NCBI GenBank assembly: GCA_020403245.1
Contig: JADBYA010000004.1
Span: forward strand, 1 to 64,000
DNA: 64,000 nucleotides
Reading direction: 5' to 3'
Source of the DNA: Flavobacterium sp.
GTDB taxonomy: Bacteria; Bacteroidota; Bacteroidia; Flavobacteriales; Flavobacteriaceae
The position numbers and the translations under genes were made by a program. Positions 18,983 to 29,068 of this stretch are shown here, piece after piece. Each line of letters begins with the position of its first letter. Positions within the stretch are counted from its first letter, which is position 1. The notes beneath the pieces are model-generated. The model had not been told where the DNA came from, did not search any database, and saw nothing but the letters and a program-made list of their open reading frames with translations.

Positions 18983-19948
18983 TTGGAAAAAAAAATCGGC
19001 AAATGGTTGACCATTCTTATTCCTCTTTTAATAGGAATCGGCATTATTTACTATCAATTTACAACCTTAACATCCGATGAAATTGGAAAGATAAAAATTA
19101 GCTTTCAAAAGGCAAATTATTATTACATTTTGCTTTCATTATTAATTGCCTGTTTTGGTTACTGGTCTAGAGCTTATCGATGGAAGTTTGCACTCAATCA
19201 TTTAGGTTATGAAACAAAATTTTCCAATAATTTCTTTACCGTTTGTGTCTCCTATTTGGTCAATCTAACGGTTCCTCGCTCGGGAGAAATTACACGGGCC
19301 GCTTTACTAAAAAAATATGAAAACGTTCCTTTTGATAAAGCATTTGGAACCATTGTTGCCGAAAGAATAGTTGATTTACTTATATTTTTTCTGTTTGTTT
19401 GCATTGGGTTTGTTTCTCAATTCGAAAAAATATACCAATTTCTTCTCAGCAAAAACATTGCGATTAAAACCATCATAACCTCAGGAATTGTCTCGGTAAT
19501 TTTATTCATAATTTTTATTTTTATTTGGATTTATGCCGAATGGAATATCATAGTGAAGCTAAAGAAAAAACTATCGGGATTGATAGAGGGAATGACTACG
19601 GTATACAAAATGAAAGACAAATGGAAGTATATTTTTCATTCCTTTTTAATTTGGTTTTCCTATTTAACTATGTTTTATGTGGCTATTTTTGCGCTACCTG
19701 AAACTTCAGAAATCAGTTTCGACATCGTGATTATGGGATTTATTTTTGGTAGTCTTGCCGTTGGTTTTTCAAACGGTGGATTGGGCGCTTATCCTTTTTC
19801 AATTGCTTTAATTTTTTCGCTTTATGGCATTTCAAATAATATTGGGATTGCTTTTGGCTGGTTAGTTTGGACTTCGCAAACTATTTTAGCCATTCTTCTT
19901 GGTTTGATTTCTTATGTTTTACTTCCAGTTTTAAATAGAAATAAATAA
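18983..19948 (+). CDS. YbhN/lysylphosphatidylglycerol synthase TM region family protein
   Basis: A 321-residue polytopic membrane protein with about eight hydrophobic segments. YWSRAYRWKFAL, NLTVPRSGEITRAALLKKYENVPFDKAFGTIVAERIVD (given here only as a landmark region around residues 90-130) and the late GGLGAYPFS segment fit the UPF0104/LPG_synthase_TM family, related to the flippase half of MprF. No aminoacyl-transferase domain follows, so I expect lipid handling rather than lysinylation. The start is TTG, 4 bp after panD, and the gene probably shares the panCD transcript. Confidence 0.8.
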   Translation: MEKKIGKWLTILIPLLIGIGIIYYQFTTLTSDEIGKIKISFQKANYYYILLSLLIACFGYWSRAYRWKFALNHLGYETKFSNNFFTVCVSYLVNLTVPRSGEITRAALLKKYENVPFDKAFGTIVAERIVDLLIFFLFVCIGFVSQFEKIYQFLLSKNIAIKTIITSGIVSVILFIIFIFIWIYAEWNIIVKLKKKLSGLIEGMTTVYKMKDKWKYIFHSFLIWFSYLTMFYVAIFALPETSEISFDIVIMGFIFGSLAVGFSNGGLGAYPFSIALIFSLYGISNNIGIAFGWLVWTSQTILAILLGLISYVLLPVLNRNK

Positions 19949-20004
19949 TTTACTATCTTGCTACTGAATTTAGCATTTGTTCTATTTTAATCAAACCAAA
20001 AATT

Positions 20005-21267
20005 ATGAAAAAACTTATTTTGTTTTTCCTTTTCGTTTATACGAATCCCCTTTTTTCTCAAAAAGTAACCGACACCATTTCGTCTCAAAAACTAAATGAA
20101 GACAGACAAATCTACATTGGTCTCCCTCCGTCTTACGATAAAAATCCAGGTCAAAAATACCCTATACTATTATTACTTGATGGCGATTTTCTATTCGATC
20201 CTTTTCAAGGTGCCTTAAGCTATGCATATTATTGGGATGATATTCCCGAAGTCATTATTGTAGGGATTAGCCAAAACAAAAATAACGAACGCGAAACCGA
20301 TTGTATGGTGGATGAGTCGACTGGTTTACCCTCTGAAAAAGGAGAAAGCTTTTTTGAATTCATTGGAATGGAGCTGATTCCTTTCATCCAAAAAAAATAC
20401 AGAACAGCCCCTTTTAAAATTATTGCAGGACTGGATACTACAGCAGCGTTTTCAAATTTTTACCTCTATAAAGACAACCCTGTATTTGATGCCTATATTT
20501 CGATGAGTCCTGAACTCGCGACTGGCATGGAAGATCAAATTCCAGACAGATTAGCCGCCATCGAAAAACCCATTTTTTACTATCATTCTTCGGCGGATGG
20601 TGATTTAAAAAAAATGAGGAAAAGAATTCAAACGATGGATGAATTGGTTAAAAAAATAACCAAACCAACACTCAATTATAAATTTGATGATTTTAAAGGC
20701 GCTTCACATTATTCTTTAGTTTTAAACTCTATTCCAAGTGCGTTGTACCAAATTTTCTCTGTTTACCAACCTATTTCAACAACCGAATTTCAAGAAAAAA
20801 TTGTGACATTGCCATCAGGTTATGTTGATTATCTAATAAAAAAATACGAATTGCTAGAAAAAACATTCAATATGAAATTAACCATTAGGTTAAATGATTT
20901 CAAAGCTATTGAAGCAGCTATCCTCAAAAATAATGCTTATCCCGAATTTGATCAACTAGCTCAATTAGCCAAAAAAAATTATCCTAAATCTATGTTGGCT
21001 GATTATGAAATGGCTCAGCTGTATGAAAAAACTGGCGATATAAAAAAAGCTATAAAAACTTACCAAAGTGCTTTTCAAAAAGAAGAAATTGGAGACTTAA
21101 CCAAAGATATGATGCTTGATAGAGCTGATGAATTAAAAAAATCATTGCCAAAAACAGAGAAAGGAAAAAAAGGTAAAGAAGAAGTAATCGAAGAAACGCC
21201 TTCTGCCGATGTCCCTGCAGAAACTCCGCCAACAGAAACACCAACAGAAGAGAAAAAACCAGAATAA
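20005..21267 (+). CDS. exported esterase-D-like protein lacking the nucleophile
   Basis: A 420-residue protein with a signal peptide ending near residue 19. Residues 30-260 have the alpha/beta-hydrolase pattern of the esterase D/Fes family (RQIYIGLPPSYD, YPILLLLDGDFLF, FDAYISMSPEL, and a histidine in KGASHYSL, His235). At the nucleophile elbow, where the family has GHSxGG, this protein reads GLDTTA (142-147), so aspartate or threonine replaces the serine. It may be a binding protein or use another mechanism. A TPR-like stretch (residues 310-360) and a Pro/Thr/Glu-rich tail follow. It lies 22 bp before radA. Confidence 0.75.
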   Translation: MKKLILFFLFVYTNPLFSQKVTDTISSQKLNEDRQIYIGLPPSYDKNPGQKYPILLLLDGDFLFDPFQGALSYAYYWDDIPEVIIVGISQNKNNERETDCMVDESTGLPSEKGESFFEFIGMELIPFIQKKYRTAPFKIIAGLDTTAAFSNFYLYKDNPVFDAYISMSPELATGMEDQIPDRLAAIEKPIFYYHSSADGDLKKMRKRIQTMDELVKKITKPTLNYKFDDFKGASHYSLVLNSIPSALYQIFSVYQPISTTEFQEKIVTLPSGYVDYLIKKYELLEKTFNMKLTIRLNDFKAIEAAILKNNAYPEFDQLAQLAKKNYPKSMLADYEMAQLYEKTGDIKKAIKTYQSAFQKEEIGDLTKDMMLDRADELKKSLPKTEKGKKGKEEVIEETPSADVPAETPPTETPTEEKKPE

Positions 21268-21289
21268 TACTGAAATAAATCCAGCGTAA

Positions 21290-22651
21290 ATGTCCAAACT
21301 TAAAACGACTTTTTTTTGTCAAAATTGTGGGGCTCAATATTCAAAATGGCAAGGGCAATGCAATTCCTGCAAAGAATGGAATACGATTGCAGAAGAAATA
21401 ATTCAGAAAGAAGAAAAAACAAGTTGGAAATCATCAGAAACGGATTCTAAAAGGGTTTCCAAACCACTCAAAATAAAAGAAATCGATTCCGCACATGAAG
21501 TGCGAATGGATACAAAAGATGGCGAATTGAATAGGGTGCTTGGTGGCGGCATTGTGCCTGGTTCGTTAATTCTATTGGGAGGTGAACCTGGCATTGGAAA
21601 AAGCACATTACTCTTACAAATTTCTTTAAAATTACCTTATAAAACTTTATACGTTTCGGGAGAAGAGAGTCAGAAACAAATAAAAATGCGAGCAGAACGC
21701 ATCAACCCGAGCAGTGATAATTGCTACATCCTAACCGAAACCAAAACACAAAACATCTTTCGACACATTGTAGAAATTGAACCCGATATTGTCATCATTG
21801 ATTCAATTCAAACCCTGCATACTGATTACATCGAATCTACTCCTGGAAGCATTTCTCAAATAAGAGAAACCACTGCCGAGTTGATCAAATTTGCCAAAGA
21901 GACCAATATTCCTGTAATCCTCATTGGTCATATTACTAAAGATGGTAACATTGCTGGGCCAAAAATTTTGGAACACATGGTCGATACCGTTCTTCAATTT
22001 GAAGGCGATAGAAATCACGTGTACCGAATTCTGCGCTCACTCAAAAACCGTTTTGGTTCCACCGCCGAACTCGGAATATATGAAATGCAAGCCGTTGGTT
22101 TGCGCGAAGTTTCCAATCCCTCCGAAATATTGATTTCGCATCGGGAAGAAGAACTATCGGGAACGGCAATTGCCTCTACTCTCGAAGGAATGCGACCGTT
22201 GATGATAGAAATTCAGGCACTGGTTTCTACAGCTGTTTATGGCACACCTCAACGCAGCACCACAGGGTATAATGCCAAACGACTGAATATGATTTTAGCA
22301 GTTTTAGAAAAACGTGCCGGTTTCCGTTTGGGGACTAAAGATGTTTTCCTCAACGTTACTGGCGGCATTTCGGTGGATGATCCAGCAATTGATTTAGCTG
22401 TTGTGGCTGCTATTTTATCTTCAAACGAAGATATTGCCGTTGGGAAAGACGTTTGTTTTGCTGGCGAAGTTGGTTTGTCGGGCGAAATTCGCCCTGTGAA
22501 CCGGGTAGAGCAACGCATTCAAGAAGCTGAAAAATTAGGTTTCTCAACCATTTTTGTTTCCAAATACAATAAAATTTCGGCTAAATTCCCCGAAATAAAA
22601 GTGGTTTTGGTTTCCAAAATTGAAGAAGTAGTGGAGCAATTGTTTGGGTAA
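21290..22651 (+). CDS. radA: DNA repair protein RadA
   Basis: A 453-residue RecA-superfamily ATPase that promotes branch migration in homologous recombination. It has the N-terminal CxxC...CxxC zinc finger (FCQNCGAQ, CNSCKEW), Walker A GEPGIGKST, the RadA-specific KNRFGSTAE motif, and a C-terminal Lon-protease-like domain (VTGGISVDDPAIDLAV, AGEVGLSGEIRPV). Length is normal. It follows the esterase-like gene by 22 bp on the plus strand. Confidence 0.96.
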   Translation: MSKLKTTFFCQNCGAQYSKWQGQCNSCKEWNTIAEEIIQKEEKTSWKSSETDSKRVSKPLKIKEIDSAHEVRMDTKDGELNRVLGGGIVPGSLILLGGEPGIGKSTLLLQISLKLPYKTLYVSGEESQKQIKMRAERINPSSDNCYILTETKTQNIFRHIVEIEPDIVIIDSIQTLHTDYIESTPGSISQIRETTAELIKFAKETNIPVILIGHITKDGNIAGPKILEHMVDTVLQFEGDRNHVYRILRSLKNRFGSTAELGIYEMQAVGLREVSNPSEILISHREEELSGTAIASTLEGMRPLMIEIQALVSTAVYGTPQRSTTGYNAKRLNMILAVLEKRAGFRLGTKDVFLNVTGGISVDDPAIDLAVVAAILSSNEDIAVGKDVCFAGEVGLSGEIRPVNRVEQRIQEAEKLGFSTIFVSKYNKISAKFPEIKVVLVSKIEEVVEQLFG

Positions 22652-22705
22652 GACCTCTTAATGCTATAAAAGCAAAAAAAACCATCTAAATAAAGATTAC
22701 TATTT

Positions 22706-23164
22706 ATGAAAACCAAAATTCTATACTTATCGTCACTTTTTATTTTAATTTCTTGCACTTCTTCAGGCACTTTTAATCAATTTGACAAAATGCCCGAAAA
22801 TAACCGTTGGGAAAAATCAGATTCAAAAGTCTATGAATTTGAAATTAAAGATGATTCCAAATTTTACAATATGGTATTCCAATTTAGTCACGTTTATGAT
22901 TATCAATTTGCTACAGTTCCTATCCAATTTCTGATTGAAAAGCCAGATGGTAAAATAGAATTAATAGCTGTAAATATGCCAATAAAAGAAACAAACGGTA
23001 AAGAAATTGCTGAATGTTCTGGTGATATTTGTGATTTGAAATATCCATTTAAAGAAAAAACAAAACTCACCAAAGGAAAATATAAAATTACAATTTCTCA
23101 TAATTTCAAAGGAGCAACCTATCTCCCAAATGTGTTGGGGATTGGATTAGAGGTAAACCCATAA
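22706..23164 (+). CDS. GldH-like lipoprotein
   Basis: A 152-residue lipoprotein with lipobox FILISCTSS. The layout recalls the gliding-motility lipoprotein GldH: an N-terminal FNQF segment, a tryptophan followed by a strand (NNRWEKSDSKVYEFEI), YNMVFQF with a later YDYQF, a P-x-G turn (KPDGKIEL), and a KGKYKITISHNF strand near the end. Similarity is only at pattern level and the sequence is divergent. It is 5 bp upstream of a GT51 glycosyltransferase gene, so an envelope role is likely. Confidence 0.5.
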   Translation: MKTKILYLSSLFILISCTSSGTFNQFDKMPENNRWEKSDSKVYEFEIKDDSKFYNMVFQFSHVYDYQFATVPIQFLIEKPDGKIELIAVNMPIKETNGKEIAECSGDICDLKYPFKEKTKLTKGKYKITISHNFKGATYLPNVLGIGLEVNP

Positions 23165-23169
23165 ATAAA

Positions 23170-25125
23170 ATGAAGTTTAAAAAACAAAAAGTTTTCCTCG
23201 TTCTCAAAATAGCTGGTGCTATTCTCTTGCTGTTAATTGTGGTGCTTTTTGCTTTTAGAAATACTCTTTTAGAAAAAGTTATACATCGGATTGATGCCAA
23301 AATGGAACGCGATTATCAATGTCATTTCAGCATTGCCAAGGCCGAATTTCATGGATTAACTAATCTGGAGTTTCAACATATTTCACTAGTTCCAAAACAA
23401 GCCGATACATTAATTAGCATTGATGAACTCAAAACTAGTGTCAACTTTTGGAAATTATTGATTGGCGACATTCAATTGGGAAAATTGGTTATAAATAAAG
23501 GATTTATCCAATTGGTGAAGACTAAAAACGGGAGCAACTTTGATGCGTTTCTTCATTCTAAAAAAGAGAAAACAGACAATTCAGAGGTCAACTATGCCAA
23601 ATTACTCAACCGAATAACTTCAACGCTTTTGGATTTAGTGCCAACGCATATGAATGTCAAAGGATTCGCTTTCAAAATAGACGATAAAGGCAATAAAGTG
23701 GTTTTTGATTTTAACCAATTGGTTTTGGCTGAAAAAAAACTCCATACGATTATTCAAGTCACTTCGGATAATTTTTCACAACAATGGTGCATCAACGGTT
23801 TTGCCGACCCAAGAGATCGAAAAGCCGATTTGCAATTCTCGAATCCAAAAAGTGACACCATTAGAATTCCCTATTTGGATAAAAAATTCAACCTGAAATC
23901 GGGTTTTAAAGCCATTCATTTCAATTTAGAAAATCTCTCGATGAATAGTGGCGAATTGTATATTGATGGCTATTCTTCGATTGAAAATTTAATCGTCAAT
24001 CACCCAAAAATTGCCAACAAGGATGTAATTATAAAGAAAGCCCGATTTGATTATCGTTGGGTAATTGGCTCACGATTTATGGCGTTGGACAGTACGTCAA
24101 CCGTGCAATTGAACAACATCAAATGCCATCCTTATATATCCTATACCAACGAAACCGATAAAGTATATGCCCTTCAATTAAAAATTCCAAAAATGAAAGC
24201 GCAAGACTTTATTGTTTCATTACCAACAGGTTTATTCCACCATTTTGAAGGCATGGAAGCAAAAGGAAATTTTAGTTACTCCCTAAACTTTGAATACAAC
24301 AATCACAAACCCAATGCGCTAATTTTTGAAAGTAAATTAGACCCCGAAGGATTGAAAATTACTAAATATGGAGAAGCTGATTTGAATAAAATCAATAGGG
24401 AATTTACCTATCGTGCTGTGGATAAAGGCATTGCACAACGCCCCATAATTTTAGGTCCATCCAATCCAAATTACACACCCCTTAACGCTATTTCTCCCTA
24501 TCTACAAAAATGTGTTTTGACTAGCGAAGACCCGTCGTTTTTTAATCATCGTGGGTTTATTAATGAAGCGTTCAAACAGTCGATTGCAAAAAATATTAGA
24601 ACCCAAAAATTCTCACGCGGTGCGAGTACCATCAGTATGCAACTGGTGAAAAATGCTTTCCTCACTAGGGAGAAAACGTTATCAAGAAAATTAGAAGAAA
24701 TTCTTTTGGTTTATATTTTAGAAAACAACCGAATCAGTTCCAAAGAGCGCATGCTCGAAGTGTATTTTAATATTATAGAATGGGGACCAAATGTTTATGG
24801 AATTGGCGAAGCATCGCAATTTTATTTTCAAAAATCGCCAGCCGATTTGAATTTAAACGAATGTTTGTTCCTTGCCACCATTATCCCAAAACCAAAAGGA
24901 TTTATGTTTCGTTTTGATTCCGAACAAAAACTTAAACCTTTTGCGAAACAACAAAATGAATTTCTAACCCGATTGATGTTGCGTAGACAGTTACTTTCTG
25001 AAACCGATACTATTGGTCAAAATGTTCCTGCAAAAATACTTGGCCCTGCACAATTGTACTTGAAACAAAAACAAACTGGTACCATTGAAAATGATAGTAC
25101 AAGCATTGATGAATTTGAGTTTTAA
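23170..25125 (+). CDS. peptidoglycan glycosyltransferase (GT51) with AsmA-like N-terminus
   Basis: A 651-residue membrane-anchored protein. After one N-terminal membrane helix (residues 10-30) comes a long beta-rich, AsmA-like region (about 40-420), then a GT51 transglycosylase domain. The catalytic Glu453 lies in TSEDPSFFNHRG, followed by RGASTISMQLVKNAFL, SRKLEEILLVYILE and YFNIIEWGPNVYGIGEAS. There is no penicillin-binding transpeptidase domain; the protein ends about 40 residues after the GT51 fold. It should polymerise glycan strands from lipid II outside the inner membrane. It overlaps nothing and is the last plus-strand gene of the run. Confidence 0.85.
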   Translation: MKFKKQKVFLVLKIAGAILLLLIVVLFAFRNTLLEKVIHRIDAKMERDYQCHFSIAKAEFHGLTNLEFQHISLVPKQADTLISIDELKTSVNFWKLLIGDIQLGKLVINKGFIQLVKTKNGSNFDAFLHSKKEKTDNSEVNYAKLLNRITSTLLDLVPTHMNVKGFAFKIDDKGNKVVFDFNQLVLAEKKLHTIIQVTSDNFSQQWCINGFADPRDRKADLQFSNPKSDTIRIPYLDKKFNLKSGFKAIHFNLENLSMNSGELYIDGYSSIENLIVNHPKIANKDVIIKKARFDYRWVIGSRFMALDSTSTVQLNNIKCHPYISYTNETDKVYALQLKIPKMKAQDFIVSLPTGLFHHFEGMEAKGNFSYSLNFEYNNHKPNALIFESKLDPEGLKITKYGEADLNKINREFTYRAVDKGIAQRPIILGPSNPNYTPLNAISPYLQKCVLTSEDPSFFNHRGFINEAFKQSIAKNIRTQKFSRGASTISMQLVKNAFLTREKTLSRKLEEILLVYILENNRISSKERMLEVYFNIIEWGPNVYGIGEASQFYFQKSPADLNLNECLFLATIIPKPKGFMFRFDSEQKLKPFAKQQNEFLTRLMLRRQLLSETDTIGQNVPAKILGPAQLYLKQKQTGTIENDSTSIDEFEF

Positions 25126-25141
25126 ATAAAATTTGCCCTTT

Positions 25142-25879
25142 TTATTTAAACCGTGTAAGAAACTCTTCTTTATAAGTTGATGATATTTCAATTTCTGTAT
25201 GGTCAAACAGGGTAACAAATCCGCCTTTATTATAATTTTTCACAAATGAACTGTTGATGATATGCGATTTGTGAACTCGCATAAATGGATAAGGCAAAAT
25301 TTCTGAAAAGTGTTTTAAAAAACGACAAACCATTTTTTTATTGCCATTGGATAAATAAATATCAGTGAAATTTCCATTACCACGCAACCGCACAATATCT
25401 TCCATTTTTACCACTTCAAATCCTTCTAAAGTTGGTAAAATCACTTGTTGTTTTTCAGGCTTGGTTTCACGGAAATTCTCTACAATTATTTTATTTCGGT
25501 CGAATAATTCATTATTAATAATATGTTGCTGTACTTTATTTACTGCCACAATCAATTCTTCAATACTGATGGGTTTTAATAAATAATAGGCCGCACTTTG
25601 ATTCAGCGCTTTTAATGAATATTCTGAAAAAGCAGTGACAAAAATAGTTTCAAATTGCAAATCTTTACACGCTTCCAAGACATCAAAAGCATTGCCAAAC
25701 GGCATTTCTACATCTAAAAAAACCAATTGCGGCATCGTTTCTTGCAACAATGGAACCGCTTCTTTGATGTTTTGTGCCTCACCAATTACTTCTACTTGCG
25801 GACAATATTTACTCAAATAATTTTTGAGTGCTTCACGAGCGGCAACTTCGTCTTCAATAATTACACTTCGTATCTTCAT
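25142..25879 (-). CDS. LytTR-family response regulator
   Basis: A 245-residue two-domain regulator. The receiver domain has the acidic pair (IIEDE), the phospho-acceptor aspartate in LVFLDVEMP and the lysine in YYLLKPIS. A C-terminal LytTR DNA-binding domain follows (VRLRGNGNFTDIYLSNGNK, FMRVHKSHIINSSFV). It begins 2 bp after the stop of the histidine kinase gene, so the two form a two-component pair. Target promoters cannot be read from the window. Confidence 0.92.
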   Translation of the reverse strand: MKIRSVIIEDEVAAREALKNYLSKYCPQVEVIGEAQNIKEAVPLLQETMPQLVFLDVEMPFGNAFDVLEACKDLQFETIFVTAFSEYSLKALNQSAAYYLLKPISIEELIVAVNKVQQHIINNELFDRNKIIVENFRETKPEKQQVILPTLEGFEVVKMEDIVRLRGNGNFTDIYLSNGNKKMVCRFLKHFSEILPYPFMRVHKSHIINSSFVKNYNKGGFVTLFDHTEIEISSTYKEEFLTRFK

Positions 25880-25881
25880 CG

Positions 25882-27699
25882 TTATTCAACTTTAGTAATT
25901 AATGGCATTTCAATTCGTATTATAGTTCCTGAACTCGGAGCATTTTTCTCGTTGATTTCAAAACGGATGTAGTGTTTATACAACTCATTCAAAAGCTGAA
26001 TACGCTCTTTTGTATTGGTCAAGCCACGAGATTTATGTACTTTTTGATTGACCGTTTTGAGTTCTTTACTGCGTGTTAATCCAATGCCATCGTCATCAAT
26101 CAAAACGACTAACTGATTTTTTTCAATTTTAAATTGTAATAACAAATGCCCTTTGTGTTCCAAGTAGCGCAATCCATGCCAAATAGCGTTTTCGAGATGC
26201 GGTTGAATAATCATGTTTGGAATAAAAACGGCATCGGTATCCAACAGTTCATCGACTATAATTTCATAATCAAATTGATCTTGAAAACGCAAATGTTCTA
26301 AGTCTAAATATTTTTTTAATTGATTAACTTCGGTAGTAAGCGTCACAAAATCTTTATTGGAATTTTCCATAATGTTCCGCATTAATTTCGAATAAGATGT
26401 CAAATATTTATTGGCTTCCAACTCTTTGTTTTGCGAAATAAATTGGTTCACACTGTTTAGACTATTAAAAATAAAATGCGGGTTCATTTCACGACGGAGC
26501 GATTGTAAGGCGATTTCTTTGTTCTTTTTCTTGATGGCAAATAATGCTTTGACAATCAACCCAAAAAAAAGCAAAAGCAAAAAAACTGCAGCGATAAGTA
26601 AATAATTGAAGGTATTTTTCTTTGAAATCAGTTCGTCTTTTAGTTCTTTTTCTTTTTCAAGTTGTTTGATTTTTTCTTCTGTTACTTGAAAAATTTTAGC
26701 GTCAATAAGCGTGGTATCCGATTGAATTATGGCGTCAAAATTTTGTAGAAAATCATTGTAAATAAGTAATCGTTCTTTGTCATTTCCTTTTTGTTTGTAA
26801 TAATCAACTAATGCGAGTAAGCTCCTTTTTACTTCGGCAGTATTGCCTTTCTTGGAAGCCATAGTATAGGCCGTTTTGAGTTCTTGAACGGCTTTTTCGG
26901 GTTTATTTATTTGAAAATATAGCGAAGCTAATTTTTGTTTTTGAGTAATTTGAGTAGTAAAATCGTTCTTTGTTTCGGCACTTTTTAAAATACTTTGATT
27001 GATTTCTAATGCTTTGCCAAACTCATTTTTTGCTACATAAATATCGGCTATTTTATTCTTTATAGAAATCGCTTTATCAGGTTTGTCCTCAGCATAAACT
27101 AAGGCTTGATTGTAATTATTTATAGCCTCTTCAGGTTTATTTTCAAGTTTATCGGTTTCGGCTTTTTTTAGATAAGCATCCGATAACTCTTCCACCTTAT
27201 CTTCCTCTGCCAAAAGCTTAATATTAGAGTTCAACAGTTCTTTCTGTTTTACAGCATTTGAGCTAGTAAGACGATTAAAATCATTGGCATTTATTTTTTC
27301 AAGTTTTTTGTCTGAAGTTGCTTCGCTGGCTACTTTATAATTGGTTGAAGCTTGAACAAACTTATTTTGACTTTCTTGAATTTTTGCCAAACTCCTTAGT
27401 ACACGTGCAATATCCTCTTTTCTTTTCAGTTTTCTATAAACCGTTAATGCTTTTTGATAATATTCTTCGGCTTTAATTTCATTATTTTTTGAATAAAAAT
27501 CCTCGGCTAATTGCTCATAATTTTTAGCAATACTTTCTTCATCGCCACTATCATACGCTTTTTTTAACTCATCTGTTTTTTTTAAACTCTTCGATTGAAA
27601 AGACGTTTTCTTTTTCTTAATAGTGTCTTGAGCCATTGAACTAGTAGTAGCCAAAAGCATCACAAAAACAAAGGATAACCATGAAAAAAGATAGCGCAT
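25882..27699 (-). CDS. TPR-containing LytS-type sensor histidine kinase
   Basis: A 605-residue membrane sensor. It has a signal peptide ending near ASSMAQ, about eight tetratricopeptide repeats in the periplasm (residues 40-340), a coiled segment, one membrane helix (TFNYLLIAAVFLLLLFFGLIV) and a cytoplasmic His_kinase domain. The phospho-acceptor histidine is in REMNPHFIFNSLNSV, and the ATP-binding N and G boxes are HLENAIWHGL and DDDGIGL. The kinase partner is the adjacent LytTR regulator, 2 bp downstream. Confidence 0.92.
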   Translation of the reverse strand: MRYLFSWLSFVFVMLLATTSSMAQDTIKKKKTSFQSKSLKKTDELKKAYDSGDEESIAKNYEQLAEDFYSKNNEIKAEEYYQKALTVYRKLKRKEDIARVLRSLAKIQESQNKFVQASTNYKVASEATSDKKLEKINANDFNRLTSSNAVKQKELLNSNIKLLAEEDKVEELSDAYLKKAETDKLENKPEEAINNYNQALVYAEDKPDKAISIKNKIADIYVAKNEFGKALEINQSILKSAETKNDFTTQITQKQKLASLYFQINKPEKAVQELKTAYTMASKKGNTAEVKRSLLALVDYYKQKGNDKERLLIYNDFLQNFDAIIQSDTTLIDAKIFQVTEEKIKQLEKEKELKDELISKKNTFNYLLIAAVFLLLLFFGLIVKALFAIKKKNKEIALQSLRREMNPHFIFNSLNSVNQFISQNKELEANKYLTSYSKLMRNIMENSNKDFVTLTTEVNQLKKYLDLEHLRFQDQFDYEIIVDELLDTDAVFIPNMIIQPHLENAIWHGLRYLEHKGHLLLQFKIEKNQLVVLIDDDGIGLTRSKELKTVNQKVHKSRGLTNTKERIQLLNELYKHYIRFEINEKNAPSSGTIIRIEMPLITKVE

Positions 27700-27848
27700 T
27701 TTTCTTGAAAATAAGTAGTGTAAAGTAAATCAATTTAAAATGGTTGTACAAATCGTTTTACCAAGTCAAAGGCGTGTTTCACCCTTTTTCTAAAAAAAGC
27801 AATCTCTTGATGCATACGTTTGTATAGAAATCTTTAAAAACATCAATT

Positions 27849-29030
27849 ATGAAAACAGCTTTTATGAAAACAAAAATGCAAGGTTTAGGGTTGCTACTTA
27901 TAAGTGCAACCGTACTTTTGGGATGTAATAATACAACCGCTCAACCACGTGAAGAAGAATCTTCAACAGTAAAACCTACTGTCGAAAAGGAATCCAAAAT
28001 TCAAGTTGCTTTGCTTTTGGACACTTCCAACAGTATGGACGGATTGATAGACCAAGCCAAATCAAGACTTTGGAATATTGTAAACACCTTGACCACATTA
28101 AAATATGAAGGCAAAACACCCGATATCGAAATTGCTCTTTATGAATATGGTAATGACAATTTAAGTGAGCAATCGAACTTTATTAGACAAGTTACGCCTT
28201 TAACTACTGATTTGGATTTGATTTCGGAAAAACTATTTGCGCTCAAAACAAACGGCGGAAACGAATACTGCGGTGCCGTTATTCAAGATGCCACTAGTCA
28301 ACTCAAGTGGGATGATGGTGCAGTAAACATGAAACTAATTTACATTGCTGGAAATGAAGCGTTCACTCAAGGAACAGTAAATTATAAAGAGGCAATTGCA
28401 ACAGCATTAAAAAACAAAATTTTTATCAATACAATTTTTTGTGGCAATCAAGCACAAGGTATTAGCGGTTTATGGAAAGATGGCGCCGATAAAGGTCAAG
28501 GGAAATTTTTTACTATTGATTCTAATGCTGCTGTTCAATACATAAACACACCTTATGATGACCAAATTTCTATATGCAATGACAAAATGAATGATACTTA
28601 TATTGGTTATGGTTCAATGGGAGAATCTAAAAAAATGAACCAAATGGAACAAGATAAAAATGCCGAAAGCGTATCCTATGCCAATAAAACAGAGCGTGCT
28701 ATCAGTAAAAGTAAAAAAGTATACACTAATACCAATTGGGATTTAGTGGATAAAGTTAAACAAGACAAGGATGTTTTAGCCAAACTTAAAAAAGAAGAAT
28801 TGCCTAAAGAATACCAAAATAAAACGAAAGAAGAAATTAATGCAATTGTTGCACAAAAAACCCAGCAAAGAGAACAATTACAAAAGGAAATTACAGCATT
28901 GGCAAAAAAACGACAAGAGTTTATTGATGCCGAAGCCAAAAAGAAAAACACGCAAGACGATTTGGGCGATGCTATTGGAAGTTCCATCGTTTCCTTAGCA
29001 AAATCAAAAGGGTTTAGTGTTGAAAAATAA
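27849..29030 (+). CDS. von Willebrand factor A domain lipoprotein
   Basis: A 393-residue secreted lipoprotein with lipobox VLLGCNN at about residue 26. A VWA domain (residues 50-230) contains the metal site DTSNSMDG (Asp-x-Ser-x-Ser) and the threonine-type site NGGNEYCG. The C-terminal third is Lys/Glu/Gln-rich and predicted coiled coil. The function is unknown, but such proteins usually bind other proteins at the surface. Translation could also begin at the internal ATGs at 27864 or 27876, giving a shorter signal peptide. Confidence 0.8.
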   Translation: MKTAFMKTKMQGLGLLLISATVLLGCNNTTAQPREEESSTVKPTVEKESKIQVALLLDTSNSMDGLIDQAKSRLWNIVNTLTTLKYEGKTPDIEIALYEYGNDNLSEQSNFIRQVTPLTTDLDLISEKLFALKTNGGNEYCGAVIQDATSQLKWDDGAVNMKLIYIAGNEAFTQGTVNYKEAIATALKNKIFINTIFCGNQAQGISGLWKDGADKGQGKFFTIDSNAAVQYINTPYDDQISICNDKMNDTYIGYGSMGESKKMNQMEQDKNAESVSYANKTERAISKSKKVYTNTNWDLVDKVKQDKDVLAKLKKEELPKEYQNKTKEEINAIVAQKTQQREQLQKEITALAKKRQEFIDAEAKKKNTQDDLGDAIGSSIVSLAKSKGFSVEK

Positions 29031-29068
29031 AAGAAAAATGATGTTTTTTTTGGAATTAAAATCCCTAA

